In this document: positions 53,673 through 63,984 of the stretch, piece by piece | Position numbering within the stretch: position 1 is the stretch's first letter | How the letters are laid out: each line of letters begins with the position of its first letter | Assembly (NCBI RefSeq): GCF_014695715.1 | Contig: NZ_JACJOT010000006.1 | Coordinates: 62,001-126,000 of the forward strand | DNA length: 64,000 nucleotides | Direction of reading: 5' to 3' | DNA from: Microcoleus sp. FACHB-68 | Lineage (GTDB): Bacteria > Cyanobacteriota > Cyanobacteriia > Cyanobacteriales > Oscillatoriaceae | Translations under genes and position numbers: made by a program | Notes under the pieces: model-generated | Database searches by the model: none | The model's input: only the letters and a program-made list of their open reading frames with translations | What the model was told of the DNA's origin: nothing

Positions 53673-56600
53673 CTAACCGGCAATTCCGCCTCCAAATCGA
53701 GTTAAGAAGCGGAATGCCTTAACAATAGAACCGGCACACTCAGTTGGGGACGTGTTATAAAAAGCCCGCCATGCCGATGCCTTATCCTCATCATATCGAT
53801 CCGCCTTGTCAGGAAAGCTTTCTAACCAAGCTTGCCGCACCGCATGACCGATTAAAACATCAAGAACGATGTATTCTTCAATTTGCAAAGTCGGGTTACG
53901 TTCGACAATTGCCGCCAATTCCATCAGCGTCTCAATATTCGCTTGCCGATATTCTGGCGCTTCAATTTTATTCAGCAAATGCTCGACTTTGAGGGCAAAA
54001 TTCTTTTCTCCAGGTGTCATTTCTGAGAGAATTAATTCGCTATCTAAGCGATTGCGTCGCTCTAATTTATCCCCAATTACCAAGCCTTTACAATGCTTCA
54101 TTAAAATCCAAATTCGCTTGAAAAAGTCTTCGGGAACACGACCCCGTGAACCGTCCATTTGCCGATGCCGGTGCCAGTTGCCGGCTGCTAATTGGGTGTC
54201 ATTCTCTGCCGGCATCACCACCCATTCAATTTCTTGCTCTTGCTGTTTAACGTGCAAAGATTCTTGCTGTTGTAATAGCCGGTTCATCCCCTCATATCCA
54301 GCCAAAACCTGCCGCAGCCGCATCTTCACTTCAAAGGGACTTAATTGCATTAATCGCTCATAAGCTTCATCTTGAGTCACCCTTAATTCTTGCGCCAGTT
54401 CGCTTGTCAGCAACAAGATAAAATATCCCACGCGCAGCGTCAGTAACCCATCAAATAATTCAGGTTCCGACTTAATTAAGATTCCCAAGTAAATCAGAAT
54501 TTCTTGAGTAAGAACGCGATCTCGAATATCTTCGCGACAGAATAGGGCAATTTTCTCGATAATTTCCGTGTGTGGCTTTGGACGAGTCATTAAAGAGGCT
54601 TCACTGTACGCCCTACCCACCGCAATTTGTTTCTGTCGCACTAAAATATCTGTGACCGAATCGGATAAACTAATATCAACCTTATTCAACAAGCCGGCAG
54701 CGCGACGTACCACCGCCCAAGCGATTTCAGATTGCGAACCTTGGCTGGCTTTGGAATACACTTCATTGAGTAAATCTGCCACAGTTACCCGATCATTTGG
54801 CCCTCCAAAGCCGGTATCAAATTCTAATCCCTGTCGGCGAGTTAGGGTGTGCAATAACTCAATTTGTTCGTATAAGTTTTCAGATTCGCGCAAACTTTTC
54901 AGCAATAAGCTTAAATTGGTTTCCGTTTCTAATGTGAATTCTTGGGTATGATTTAACGGCCAATTTTTCCCCGGTTGATACGCTAAATAATAACAGCTTG
55001 GCGCTGCATCTTTCACCGGCGATTGGGTAAAATCAAAATCATGCAGAAAATCAATACGCTCAATTCCTGCTGTTAGCATGAGTTGATTTAACTGCCCTAA
55101 CCTCACCGGCACCCCATTACACTCGCCTCCTTTCAGTTCCTGCATGAGTTCCAGCAGCGCTGTCGTCCCAGATTCCAGCATGGCTTCCGTTAATAATAAT
55201 GTCATTAAGGGTCGCCCTAACTGATACCAATGACGATAAACATAAGCTAGTTCACTTTTGATTTGGGCAACCAAAAAGTGATAATCCAGCGTAATATAAA
55301 ACTGCTGTAAATCTAAGAATGCCGGCAGGAAAGCAATCGTTTCTCCTTTAATGCGAAACACTCTTGAAGTTGTGAGACTTCGCAATCGGCGCACAGGTCT
55401 GCCAGTAAGATTGAGTTTATCATTACGCCCGATTTGAGTGTAAGCTGCCGAAAGTTCTGTTGCCTGACGCACCTGAATGGGTCCCACTTGCTTCGGTGTT
55501 TGGGTGGCAATTCCATGCGTTGCTAATTTGTCTCCTAACTCCTCATTTTCTGCCAATAAAGCAATCTGCACAATCGGCTGCCGGTACTTTCCTACACACA
55601 AATAACGTCCCAGCGGATCGATATCTCCAACGGCAATTAATCCTTCATTTAGTAACTGACCAAGCATGAACAAAGACTGCGCCCAAACCAGGGGAAGATT
55701 TTCATTTGGCAAGCGCGTTTGGCTTTGAGGATTTTGTCTTTCTGCTTCCACATTTTCCGCCGGCACATAATACAACTCTGGCAGCAGTCGCAATCCTTCC
55801 CGTTCCACTAATAAAGATTCTAAACGTTCCTGATATTCCTTGGCTTGTTCCCTATCTCCCCGGCATAAGCCATCTAAAAATAGGTAGGTAAAAAATAACG
55901 GCCACTCGCTTTCAATATGCTCAAATTGTTTCAACTCCCAGGGTTCATAATGCAAGCGCTTCGTATCTTCTAAGACCGTTTGATGTCCATCTCGCAAAAA
56001 GCGTTTGCACCCGTATTTTCCCTGAAGTTTGTTAATAATATCCGTGCGCGTGCGATTCATTAAATCAGCGTTTTCTACGGCAAACGCCGGAAAACTAATA
56101 ATGCTTAACAAAGCCGCATCAATTTCTTTGGATAGTGATTCCCTAGGTAACAACGATTCCAGTGTCATCCGCGCCCGTGCAATTTCATCTGGTAGCACAT
56201 GAATCACCGATGCCTGAGAACCCCTTACCCCAAAAAGATTGAGACCATTAATTGCTTCCAAGGCGGCTTTTGCCATGCCAATTGAACTAGCATTTAATTC
56301 AGGATTGCCGACATTTATTTTGTTGCCTCGTTCCCAAATTCCATAATCGGGCGTCCGGTAAGCTCTGCCAATGTAATAAACTAAATTTTGAATAAAATTA
56401 ACTTCATCAATACTATAGATGATGTCCAACCCAGAAGCGGTCATTTGCGCCAGCATTAATAAAAATAGCGAAGTCGCATCTACTTGCAAATGCCCCCACT
56501 CTCTATCCCCCACCACAACATCACCCGTGCCGGTGTTATATTTGGCGTGCAAGCAATCTAATAGGGATTGCGTTTCTTTAAATCGCTCAACTTTGTCAGC

Positions 56601-56897
56601 TTGCCGCATCATGCAAAACAGCAATCCCCGCATGAGTTTGACAACGCTGTGTTCAAGTTCAAAACTGCGTCCAGAATAATCATCGATTTTGCGATAAGCC
56701 AGGGCTAATCCCCAAACCGCTAAAATGCTGTAAACGTTATCTCTCACCCAGGCGTCGGTATAGTCGCCATGAGCATTAACTGCCGTAGAAGCCGGCAGCA
56801 AGCCGGTGATGGGATTCTGACGGGCGACGATCACTGTCGTAATTTGGTGATAGTAATCATCAAGACGGGCTTGCAGTTGGGTTGCTGTTTTTGACAT
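53673..56897 (-). CDS. Glycoside hydrolase family 15 / phosphorylase-kinase alpha-like protein
   Basis: 1,074 residues from the ATG at 56897 (GGTGAA upstream); the frame also opens 26 codons earlier at a TTG. The first ~600 residues form an (alpha/alpha)6-type domain: NAHGDYTDAWVRDNVYSILAVWGLALAY, YNTGTGDVVVGDREWGHLQVDATSLFLL, EWPLFFTYLFLDGLCRG. These are shared by GH15 glucoamylases and the regulatory alpha/beta subunits of phosphorylase kinase. The C-terminal ~450 residues resemble the phosphorylase-kinase subunit tail. Whether it hydrolyses glycans or regulates glycogen use is unknown. No signal peptide, so cytoplasmic. Confidence 0.85.
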   Translation of the reverse strand: MSKTATQLQARLDDYYHQITTVIVARQNPITGLLPASTAVNAHGDYTDAWVRDNVYSILAVWGLALAYRKIDDYSGRSFELEHSVVKLMRGLLFCMMRQADKVERFKETQSLLDCLHAKYNTGTGDVVVGDREWGHLQVDATSLFLLMLAQMTASGLDIIYSIDEVNFIQNLVYYIGRAYRTPDYGIWERGNKINVGNPELNASSIGMAKAALEAINGLNLFGVRGSQASVIHVLPDEIARARMTLESLLPRESLSKEIDAALLSIISFPAFAVENADLMNRTRTDIINKLQGKYGCKRFLRDGHQTVLEDTKRLHYEPWELKQFEHIESEWPLFFTYLFLDGLCRGDREQAKEYQERLESLLVEREGLRLLPELYYVPAENVEAERQNPQSQTRLPNENLPLVWAQSLFMLGQLLNEGLIAVGDIDPLGRYLCVGKYRQPIVQIALLAENEELGDKLATHGIATQTPKQVGPIQVRQATELSAAYTQIGRNDKLNLTGRPVRRLRSLTTSRVFRIKGETIAFLPAFLDLQQFYITLDYHFLVAQIKSELAYVYRHWYQLGRPLMTLLLTEAMLESGTTALLELMQELKGGECNGVPVRLGQLNQLMLTAGIERIDFLHDFDFTQSPVKDAAPSCYYLAYQPGKNWPLNHTQEFTLETETNLSLLLKSLRESENLYEQIELLHTLTRRQGLEFDTGFGGPNDRVTVADLLNEVYSKASQGSQSEIAWAVVRRAAGLLNKVDISLSDSVTDILVRQKQIAVGRAYSEASLMTRPKPHTEIIEKIALFCREDIRDRVLTQEILIYLGILIKSEPELFDGLLTLRVGYFILLLTSELAQELRVTQDEAYERLMQLSPFEVKMRLRQVLAGYEGMNRLLQQQESLHVKQQEQEIEWVVMPAENDTQLAAGNWHRHRQMDGSRGRVPEDFFKRIWILMKHCKGLVIGDKLERRNRLDSELILSEMTPGEKNFALKVEHLLNKIEAPEYRQANIETLMELAAIVERNPTLQIEEYIVLDVLIGHAVRQAWLESFPDKADRYDEDKASAWRAFYNTSPTECAGSIVKAFRFLTRFGGGIAG

Positions 56898-57590
56898 AGT
56901 ATTCACCGGCAATTTCCGGACTTTAACACACTCAGGTTGAACTGATTGATCAATAATTGAGGGACAGGCTTGCAAGATATTCTCTTCAGCTTTAGCTTTG
57001 CGAATTTCTTGTGTGTAAACATTGTCAGCAAAAAAAGTTGTCGGATCTTCGGCTAACGGGTAGCGTTGAATTTTCTCCTAAACCCGTCTTTTACCCCACC
57101 GGCATCGGAACGGATGAAAAACGACTGCCTGCCGGCGCTAGCCCGTTGTTTATCCAAATCTTCATCAAAAGCCGACTCATCCCTTTCTTATCTTTAACTG
57201 ATTTTGGAGAAAATAGAAATAAGATTAAGAAAAGTTTAAAATTAAAAGCAACTTCTTTAAAGACTTGGCAAAAAAATCTTTTAATCGTTCACTTTGAACA
57301 GACATTAAGCCTTAATATGCTTAATCAGTGCCGGCAAAAACAATGATAGTCCTCAGAAGTATCCAATTTAAAGTCAGCAGTAGCGGCAAAGTCGAAGTCG
57401 TGCCGGTGAAATCATCAGATGGCTGTATCAAAGCAATTGTAAACAAATGGGGGATGGAGCAGTACACAGAGCAATTGCAAATAAGGCTTTTAGCAACAGA
57501 GCAAAGCATCAATAATTGCTGACGCCCCTTGCTAAAAGCCCGTCCTTCGAGATAATAGGTTGATGAGGTGTGGTTGTGAGAGAGTGGATA
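56898..57590. other. Intergenic region between GH15-like and glycosyltransferase genes
   Basis: About 690 bp. Two plus-strand frames exist (57011-57346; 57343-57522, MIVLRSIQFKVSSSGKVEVV...), neither with a ribosome site or recognisable family. The second has a protein-like composition and might be a small gene, but evidence is thin. Confidence 0.35.
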
Positions 57591-58352
57591 ATGTCAGAAG
57601 TGCCAAAACAACTTTCGGTACTAGGACTGCCGGTTCATTTGCTAGATAACTATCCAGACTGGTTGACGTCGCGTTTGCATCAAGGGCTAGGATGTCATGT
57701 GGTGACGCTGAATGCGGAAATGACCATCCAGGGAACCGAGAATCCAGCCTTGGCAAATGTGATTCATCAGGCGGAACTGGTGATTCCAGATGGTGCCGGC
57801 ATTGTGCTTTACTCGCGGCTGAAAGGCCAACCCGTACAGCGTTGTCCCGGAATTGAACTTGCAGATTCCCTTGTGCGACAGGCAGGACAAATGGGAAATG
57901 AGTGTCCCGTATTTTTCTTTGGCGGTGCACCGGGAGTGGCTGAGACAGCAGCCGAGTTGTGGCACCGGCAAGTTCCCGGCTTAAGCTTGGTGGGAGTGCA
58001 GCACGGTTATCTATCCCCAGAGGAACAGCAACAACTGTGTCAAACCCTGCAAACGCTCCAGCCGCGTTTAATTTTAGTGGGTTTAGGTGTTCCGCGTCAG
58101 GAATTTTGGATCGCTCAACACCGGCACCTGTGTCCCCAAGCAACCTGGATCGGCGTCGGTGGCAGTTTCGATATTTGGGCCGGCATCAAAACTCGTGCGC
58201 CGGTTTGGATGCAAAATCTTCACTTAGAATGGCTCTATCGGCTCTATCAAGAACCTTGGCGCTGGCGGCGGATGTTAGTTTTACCCGTATTTGCGTGGAG
58301 AGCTTTATTAGCAACACGCGATCAGAGAAAAGCGATTAGCCAAGAGAATTAA
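57591..58352 (+). CDS. WecG/TagA/CpsF-family glycosyltransferase
   Basis: 253 residues from the ATG at 57591, with GAGAG upstream; a GTG seven codons earlier is less likely. Family motifs: VVTLNAEMTIQ, VIPDGAGIVLYSR (catalytic Asp), PVFFFGGAPGVAETAA, LVGLGVPRQEFWIAQH and GVGGSFDIWAG, then a C-terminal amphipathic region LEWLYRLYQEPWRWRRM. GT26 enzymes move N-acetylmannosamine or a related sugar to a lipid-linked acceptor at the inner membrane face for cell-surface polysaccharide. No other polysaccharide genes are near. Confidence 0.9.
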   Translation: MSEVPKQLSVLGLPVHLLDNYPDWLTSRLHQGLGCHVVTLNAEMTIQGTENPALANVIHQAELVIPDGAGIVLYSRLKGQPVQRCPGIELADSLVRQAGQMGNECPVFFFGGAPGVAETAAELWHRQVPGLSLVGVQHGYLSPEEQQQLCQTLQTLQPRLILVGLGVPRQEFWIAQHRHLCPQATWIGVGGSFDIWAGIKTRAPVWMQNLHLEWLYRLYQEPWRWRRMLVLPVFAWRALLATRDQRKAISQEN

Positions 58353-58371
58353 GATCATAATTGCTAATTTT

Positions 58372-58539
58372 TAACGCTAAAGGAAGTAGGTTGGGTTGAG
58401 CCTTGCGAAACCCAACACCAGAGGCAAAATCCCTGACGACAAACCAAATCTAACGCTAAAGGAAGTAGGTTAGTTTCCTTCGTCAACCCAACCTACGAAG
58501 ATCAGCTAACGTTGGGTTTCCTTCGTCAACCCAACCTAC
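58372..58539. repeat. Cyanobacterial intergenic repeat cluster (GTAGGTTGGGTT type)
   Basis: Two direct copies of TAACGCTAAAGGAAGTAGGT (58372 and 58451) and two of GTTTCCTTCGTCAACCCAAC extended by CTAC (58473-58496 and 58516-58539). A hairpin GTTGGGTT/AACCCAAC also lies in the first unit (near 58390-58415). The second copy ends inside the ABC gene, covering its stop codon. Confidence 0.8.
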
Positions 58540-60614
58540 TTCACTTTTAATTCTTCCCGTGCCGCTTGCTGCTGCTGAATTCGCTCCAAGGTGCCGGTGG
58601 GAATCGAGGAAATGAGCTGGCGTGTGTAAGCTTGTTTCGGTTCACGATAAAGTCGCTCAGATGAGCCAACTTCTTCAATTTTCCCTTTATTCATCACGAC
58701 AATGCGATCACTCATAAATTTAACCACACTTAAATCGTGAGAAATAAAGATGTAAGTCAAACCAAACTCACCCTGCAACTCTTTTAACAAATTCAGCACT
58801 TGTGCCTGCACCGACACATCCAGAGCAGAAACCGATTCATCACAAACAATAAACTTAGGGTTTAAAGCCAAAGCACGAGCGATAGAAATTCTTTGCCGTT
58901 GTCCCCCCGAAAATTCATGGGGATAGCGCTTCATTAACCCCGGATTCAAACCCACCCGTTCTAACAAATAGGCGGCGCGTTCCCGTTGCTGCCGGCCATT
59001 TTTCTCGGCAGCGTGAATAACTAACGGTTCCATCACCGCGTCGCCAATATTCATGCGCGGGTTAAGAGAACTAAACGGATCTTGGAAAATAATTTGCATC
59101 TCCCGACGCAGCCGGCGCAGTGCATTCCCTTGAAGGCTGGTAATATCTTGTCCTTCAAACATCATCTGACCGCCCATCGGTTCGATCAGCCGCAATAAGG
59201 TTCTTGCCAAAGTGGTTTTGCCGCAACCCGACTCGCCTACCAAACCAAGGGTTTCACCGGGGTAAACATCAAAGGAAACCCCATTCACTGCCATCATATA
59301 GCGCTTGGTTTGGCCGAACATCCCCCTGACCGGGAAGCCAACTTGAAGGTCGCGGATGCTGACGAGGGGGGCTTGCTGCTGCAATTTTGCCAGCCGTTGA
59401 TCCATTTCCGCCTCACTCACCTCCACCGGCTCTACTTCCGATTCGTCGGCAATCTCATAGGTAGTGCCCCTAACCGGCGCTTCTTCTGTGCCAATGTCAA
59501 GCAGGGGGGCACTATTCGTCAATGGCACCGGCGCACCGCTTGGGGGTACAGGAGTGCTACCGGCACGGTTCTGTTCACCCGGTAAGTACGGAAGCGCTGT
59601 CCCAACTCCGGCATTCCCTTGAGTCTTTTCTCGAATCTCGACTTCGCCGGTGCCGGTGGTAACAACTTCCATAAAGTCAGAAACCGTTGGTAGATAGCGC
59701 AACCGCCGGTTTAACTGGGGCCGGCAAGCCAGCAACCCTTTGGTATAAGGATGCTGCGGGTTTGAGAAAATCTCTAACACCGAACCGTACTCGACTATTT
59801 TTCCCCGGTACATCACCGCCACCGAATCAGCAACTTCGGCAATGACGCTCAAATCGTGGGTGATAAACATCATCGTCATCTGCCGCTGATCCCGTAACTC
59901 CCGCAGCAGCGCCAAGATAGTTGCTTGCACCGTCACATCCAAAGCAGTCGTGGGTTCATCGGCAATCAGCAACGTGGGATTGCAGGAAATAGCCATTGCA
60001 ATCGTTACCCGCTGAATCTGGCCGCCGGACAGTTCGTGGGGATAGCGTTTGAGAATGGCTTGTTTTTGCTCGTTGATGTGCTGCTGAATTTCTCGCTCAT
60101 CGGAGGTTTGGCGAGTTTCTAGGTAACGCTGCCGCAATTCTTCATCGCTGGGGAGGAGTTTCACTTCTTGCAGCAAGGAAGTAGCTAGACGACGTGCCTG
60201 TGCCGGCGAGACATTTTGGTGCAGCCGAATCGCTTCTGTGAGCTGAAATCCGATGTCATACACCGGATTAAGTGCACTCATCGGTTCTTGGAAGATCGTG
60301 GCTAGCTGACCCCCTCTGTACTGCTGCATTTTTTCTGCCGGCAACTGTAGCAGATTCACGGGTTCTTGCAGTTCCCCTGCCGGCGTTACCCCCCGAAACC
60401 AAATTTCGCCACCAGCAATTTTGCCCGGTGGACTCGGCACTAAACCCATGACGGCGAGGGACGTCACGGATTTACCTGAACCCGATTCGCCCACAATCCC
60501 TAGGGTTTGGCCTCGCTTGACCTCAAAGGAAATGCCGTCAACGGCTTTGAGCAGTTTCTCGTCGGTTTGAAACAGGACTTGCAGGTTGCGAACATCTAAA
60601 ACGGTTTCGGTCAT
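58536..60614 (-). CDS. ABC transporter, fused double ATPase (Dpp/Opp type)
   Basis: 692 residues from the ATG at 60614 (GTG six codons upstream). Module 1 has [15 protein letters not shown] and LLIADEP; module 2 has [16 protein letters not shown] and FIVCDES. The ~100-residue linker (about 325-425) is Pro/Glu-rich ([32 protein letters not shown]) and longer than in the 31-kb paralogue. An insert ([20 protein letters not shown]) precedes the first signature motif. Peptide or glutathione-type import is the usual role. No permease genes adjoin. The stop codon lies in an intergenic repeat. Confidence 0.9.
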   Translation of the reverse strand: MTETVLDVRNLQVLFQTDEKLLKAVDGISFEVKRGQTLGIVGESGSGKSVTSLAVMGLVPSPPGKIAGGEIWFRGVTPAGELQEPVNLLQLPAEKMQQYRGGQLATIFQEPMSALNPVYDIGFQLTEAIRLHQNVSPAQARRLATSLLQEVKLLPSDEELRQRYLETRQTSDEREIQQHINEQKQAILKRYPHELSGGQIQRVTIAMAISCNPTLLIADEPTTALDVTVQATILALLRELRDQRQMTMMFITHDLSVIAEVADSVAVMYRGKIVEYGSVLEIFSNPQHPYTKGLLACRPQLNRRLRYLPTVSDFMEVVTTGTGEVEIREKTQGNAGVGTALPYLPGEQNRAGSTPVPPSGAPVPLTNSAPLLDIGTEEAPVRGTTYEIADESEVEPVEVSEAEMDQRLAKLQQQAPLVSIRDLQVGFPVRGMFGQTKRYMMAVNGVSFDVYPGETLGLVGESGCGKTTLARTLLRLIEPMGGQMMFEGQDITSLQGNALRRLRREMQIIFQDPFSSLNPRMNIGDAVMEPLVIHAAEKNGRQQRERAAYLLERVGLNPGLMKRYPHEFSGGQRQRISIARALALNPKFIVCDESVSALDVSVQAQVLNLLKELQGEFGLTYIFISHDLSVVKFMSDRIVVMNKGKIEEVGSSERLYREPKQAYTRQLISSIPTGTLERIQQQQAAREELKVK

Positions 60615-61143
60615 GTCATGGAGCTTCAGCACAGAGGTTAACTGGATTTTAACAGCGTCTCCAGTTTTGATTCCTTCAATTTATACTTTTTTGAATTTTT
60701 GATGGGGAGATGCCGGCGGCAAGCTGAGATTGTTGTCTGTTGGCGAGTGCCGGCATCCTCCGAATTTTTGCCCATTTGCATTAAATATTGTTGCAAAGGC
60801 CACATCTGCCGGCACCCTCGTTGCGCTGGGGAACTCTAGAGTGTGGCGAACTGCTAGAGCCAAATGAACGCACCCGACATCGTTTTTTAGATTCTAGGCC
60901 GGTATCGCCAATTTCCCAGTATTTGCCATACAGTTTAGATAGCATCTATTTATCTCTGATTTTATGCGATGTCCTGGGTATCATTCGTTATTTGCAATTC
61001 GTCATTTACGCCCTTGACAAAAAGCGAAGGATAAAGAACCAAGGACGATCTGCTATCTAAAACTCACCCATCTTACAGGAAGTTTTGCTTCACTTCAAGA
61101 GTGAAATTACTGAAAACTTTTTCGTCAATTATTACTTTTTATT
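60615..61143. other. Intergenic region before the tandem paralogues
   Basis: About 530 bp without a supported gene; divergent promoters of the ABC gene and the paralogue pair must lie here. Frames of 60-90 codons on both strands show no recognisable features. Confidence 0.4.
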
Positions 61144-61941
61144 ATGACAAAATCAACGCCGGATACCCTAGAAATTGCCAAACAAGAAAATGCCCAAGCG
61201 CTCGCAACCTTGATGAATCGTTGGCTAAAACCCAGAGGAATGACTGCAAAAGCAACCAGAGAAGAGAATTGCTTGCACGTAATCTTTGAGGCAAATCAAG
61301 TCCCCAACTTAAAAGTTTTAATCGTTTTTATTCGCAAAGTCATTTTAAATTTAGGAGTAGTTGCAATTAAAACTGTAAAGATTTCTGTATATTTACCTGG
61401 AGAAAGTTCACCCGTATGTTATGAAGAAATTGCCCTGAAGCCACAGGCCAAGTTGCCCCCAGATTGGGGTGGGATCACCACCTCGGCTGCCGGTTGGGAA
61501 ATCGCTGAGCCAGCAACGAATAAAGTAGATCAATCAGTGAGCGCTTTGGCAAAACTGCAACCTGCCAGTTGGTTAGATACAAAGCAAGGGAAAATGCTGG
61601 TTATTTTGCCAGTTTTTATCGTTGCCGGCGCAATTTTATTGTTTAACTTAAATCGAGAACCGTCTTTGCCAACCCAATCTGTGCCGGCACCGGCAACCGC
61701 GTCGCAGTCCGCAAATTTCTTACAGCAAGCTGTTAACCAAGCCACCCGCGCCTCCAACCAAGCTCGAACCGCTAAAACGCAACAAGAGTGGAAATCAATT
61801 GCCACTCAGTGGCAGGAAGCACTGAGGTTGATGCAAGCGGTGCCGGTGTCTGATCCCAAACACAAGTTAGCCCAGCAAAAAGTAAAGGAGTATCAGCGCA
61901 AGTTAGAATATGCCCAACAAAAAGCAAAGACTAGCCCCTAA
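61144..61941 (+). CDS. Membrane-anchored protein of unknown function, paralogue 1
   Basis: 265 residues. N-terminal cytoplasmic domain (1-100: LEIAKQENAQALATLMNRWLKPRGMTAKATREENCLHVIFEA), a membrane segment (about 153-172, MLVILPVFIVAGAILLFNL), and a helical C-terminal domain (about 197-263: QQAVNQATRASNQARTAKTQQEWKSIATQWQEALRLM). The same three-part layout and motifs are found in the next gene, so the two are tandem duplicates. The C-terminal helices resemble repeats found in several cyanobacterial proteins. Function unknown; role could be at the cell envelope. Confidence 0.75.
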   Translation: MTKSTPDTLEIAKQENAQALATLMNRWLKPRGMTAKATREENCLHVIFEANQVPNLKVLIVFIRKVILNLGVVAIKTVKISVYLPGESSPVCYEEIALKPQAKLPPDWGGITTSAAGWEIAEPATNKVDQSVSALAKLQPASWLDTKQGKMLVILPVFIVAGAILLFNLNREPSLPTQSVPAPATASQSANFLQQAVNQATRASNQARTAKTQQEWKSIATQWQEALRLMQAVPVSDPKHKLAQQKVKEYQRKLEYAQQKAKTSP

Positions 61942-62099
61942 GCTTGAGGTTAGTTCGCCCCTCAGCACGGCTACCCCTGCATTCAGCTCTCAGGCGTCTG
62001 CATGACGCACACCGCAAGCAAGCAAAGCAGCCGTTAAATAGAGGGTATTCTGATTGGTAAGAACACTCACCCACTTCTGTGCGCCTACCCTTGCGACCT

Positions 62100-63113
62100 A
62101 TGTCATCATCAAAGTCTAACCCCCTCGAACTTGCTAAACAGGGCGATCCGAACGCCATCGCCGCCCTGCTCAACCGCACCCTTCAACCCAAAGGTATCAC
62201 CGCCTCAGCTGAGCAGGAAGATGGTTTTTTACACATCATTCTGAAGGCGGCTCAAGTGCCCAATCAACAAGCCGTTGTTACCTTCATCCATCAGGGAATG
62301 ACGAAGTTGGAGAGTGAAGCCATTCACAGTGTCAGAATTGACGGATATCAGAACGGACAAGATATTCCCGCTTGGAGCGATGAATTCGGCTTAGAGACTG
62401 CTTCTCTATTCCACTCAGACGTGATGCCGCCTATTGAGGAGACTCAATCTTACGAGGATCTAGACTCACCGGGAATGGATGACGAATATCCTGAGTCAGC
62501 AGGAATTGACGATATCGATGGCTACGAAACTGAGGAAGAAGGGGAAGAAATAGAAGAAGAAACCCCACCGGCTAAGGCTAAGCGTCCAATGAATAAAGGA
62601 CTGCTGCTAGGAGGCATTGCGGCACTTGTTGCTATTGCAGCAATTGGGGCAATTGCCGTGCTCAAGCCGCCGATCCCCGGTTTGTTTGGAAATGAAGCGG
62701 AAGAGGCTTCAGAGCCGGCTGCCACCGAGACAGCAGCCCCAGCCAAGCCGGCAGCACCGGCAGCGACAGGGAACAAACCAGTAACTCCCGTGCCGGCGGC
62801 AACACCCAATAAGCCGGCGGCAAGCGCACCGACAGCAACACCCAATAAGCCGGCAGCTCCTGCTCCCGCGCCGGCAGCGCAGTCCGATCCCTGGCGCGAG
62901 GGAGTTAACAGCGCCACTAGGGCGGCAAATCTGGCTCAAACCGCTAGCACTCAGGCTCAGTGGAACGAAGTCGCGACTCAGTGGCAGCAAGCGATCGACT
63001 TGATGAAAAAGGTGCCCCAGTCCAGCCCCAATTATCAAGCAGCTCAAGATAGGGTAGCCAGCTATCAGTCTAACCTCAACTACGCTCAGCAAAATGCAGG
63101 GAATAGCTACTGA
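62100..63113 (+). CDS. Membrane-anchored protein of unknown function, paralogue 2
   Basis: 337 residues from the ATG at 62100 (a GTG lies seven codons upstream). N-terminal domain (LELAKQGDPNAIAALLNRTLQPKGITA) and C-terminal domain (NSATRAANLAQTASTQAQWNEVATQWQQAIDLMKKVP) match paralogue 1. Between them are an acidic stretch (DDEYPESAGIDDIDGYETEE), a membrane segment (about 173-191), and a Pro/Ala-rich repeat (TPNKPAASAPTATPNKPAAPA) that paralogue 1 lacks. This spacer looks like a periplasmic linker. It is followed by a strong hairpin and pdxJ. Confidence 0.75.
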   Translation: MSSSKSNPLELAKQGDPNAIAALLNRTLQPKGITASAEQEDGFLHIILKAAQVPNQQAVVTFIHQGMTKLESEAIHSVRIDGYQNGQDIPAWSDEFGLETASLFHSDVMPPIEETQSYEDLDSPGMDDEYPESAGIDDIDGYETEEEGEEIEEETPPAKAKRPMNKGLLLGGIAALVAIAAIGAIAVLKPPIPGLFGNEAEEASEPAATETAAPAKPAAPAATGNKPVTPVPAATPNKPAASAPTATPNKPAAPAPAPAAQSDPWREGVNSATRAANLAQTASTQAQWNEVATQWQQAIDLMKKVPQSSPNYQAAQDRVASYQSNLNYAQQNAGNSY

Positions 63114-63121
63114 GTGTTGAG

Positions 63122-63158
63122 CGGTTTCGCGCCTCTTTCCCCCAGGCGCGAACCGTTT
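63122..63158 (+). terminator. Hairpin after paralogue 2
   Basis: CGGTT-T-CGCGCCT (63122-63134) pairs with AGGCGCGAACCG (63144-63155), 12 bp with one bulge, then TTTGAAA. Likely terminator, placed eight bases after the stop. Confidence 0.6.
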
Positions 63159-63261
63159 GAAATCAGCACTTTTGGCACCAGGGGTTAGTAGGATCAAGAG
63201 GCTGGAGCGATTTCAGGTAAGATCAAAGGCGAAAAACTCTGGTTTGAGGGAGAGATTCAGC

Positions 63262-63984
63262 TTGCCTACACTTGGCGTCAACATTGACCACATTGCCACG
63301 ATCCGGCAGGCGCGGCGGACGGTTGAGCCAGATCCGGTTGCCGCAGCGGTGCTGGCAGAACTTGCCGGTGCTGATGGCATCACCGTGCATTTGCGAGAAG
63401 ATCGGCGGCATATTCAAGATCGGGATGTGCGCTTGCTGCGGCAGACGGTTCGCACCCATTTGAATTTAGAAATGGCAGCGACATCGGAAATGGTGGCCAT
63501 CGCACTCGATATTCAACCGGACTACGTCACCCTCGTACCGGAACGCCGAGAAGAAGTGACCACCGAGGGAGGGCTGGATATTAACGGCCAAATGCACCGC
63601 CTAGGTGAGATTGTGGGGACTTTGCAAGGGGCGGGAATTCCGGTTAGCTTGTTTATTGACGCTGATCCCGTTCAGATAGCAGCATCGGCGATTGTGAAGG
63701 CGAAATTTATTGAACTGCACACGGGTCGCTATGCTGAAGCAGCAGATGAAGTGAGCCGGCAGAAAGAATTAGCGGTGTTAGCCCAAGGCTGCGAACAAGC
63801 ACTCGCCGCCGGCTTGCGAGTCAATGCCGGCCACGGTTTGACCTACTGGAACGTTTATCCCATTGCCGGTATTGAAGGCATGGAAGAACTCAACATTGGT
63901 CATACAATTATCAGTCGAGCTGTTTTAGTGGGTATGGAGCGAGCCGTCCGCGAGATGAAGCAAGCCATGCGGGGAGAATTTTAA
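63262..63984 (+). CDS. pdxJ: Pyridoxine 5'-phosphate synthase
   Basis: 240 residues, condensing 1-deoxyxylulose 5-phosphate with 3-amino-2-oxopropyl phosphate, the last step of DXP-dependent vitamin B6 synthesis. [82 protein letters not shown] and [12 protein letters not shown] are the family blocks, all intact. The frame runs upstream to 63157, but the TTG at 63262 is chosen: GAGGGAGAG stands about 8 bases upstream and homologues begin at PTLGVNIDH. No B6 genes are adjacent. Confidence 0.95.
   Translation: MPTLGVNIDHIATIRQARRTVEPDPVAAAVLAELAGADGITVHLREDRRHIQDRDVRLLRQTVRTHLNLEMAATSEMVAIALDIQPDYVTLVPERREEVTTEGGLDINGQMHRLGEIVGTLQGAGIPVSLFIDADPVQIAASAIVKAKFIELHTGRYAEAADEVSRQKELAVLAQGCEQALAAGLRVNAGHGLTYWNVYPIAGIEGMEELNIGHTIISRAVLVGMERAVREMKQAMRGEF

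Noticed and set aside
57011-57346. 111-codon plus-strand frame upstream of the glycosyltransferase
   Set aside because: No ribosome site or family pattern; the second half is Lys/Leu-rich from AT-rich DNA. Kept only as a note in the gap entry.
62709-63197. 162-codon minus-strand frame rich in Cys, Arg and Gly
   Set aside because: Antisense to the Pro/Ala repeat of paralogue 2; the odd composition comes from that repeat.
63157-63261. Longer N-terminus of pdxJ
   Set aside because: The extra 35 residues are not family-like, and a strong ribosome site precedes the TTG at 63262.
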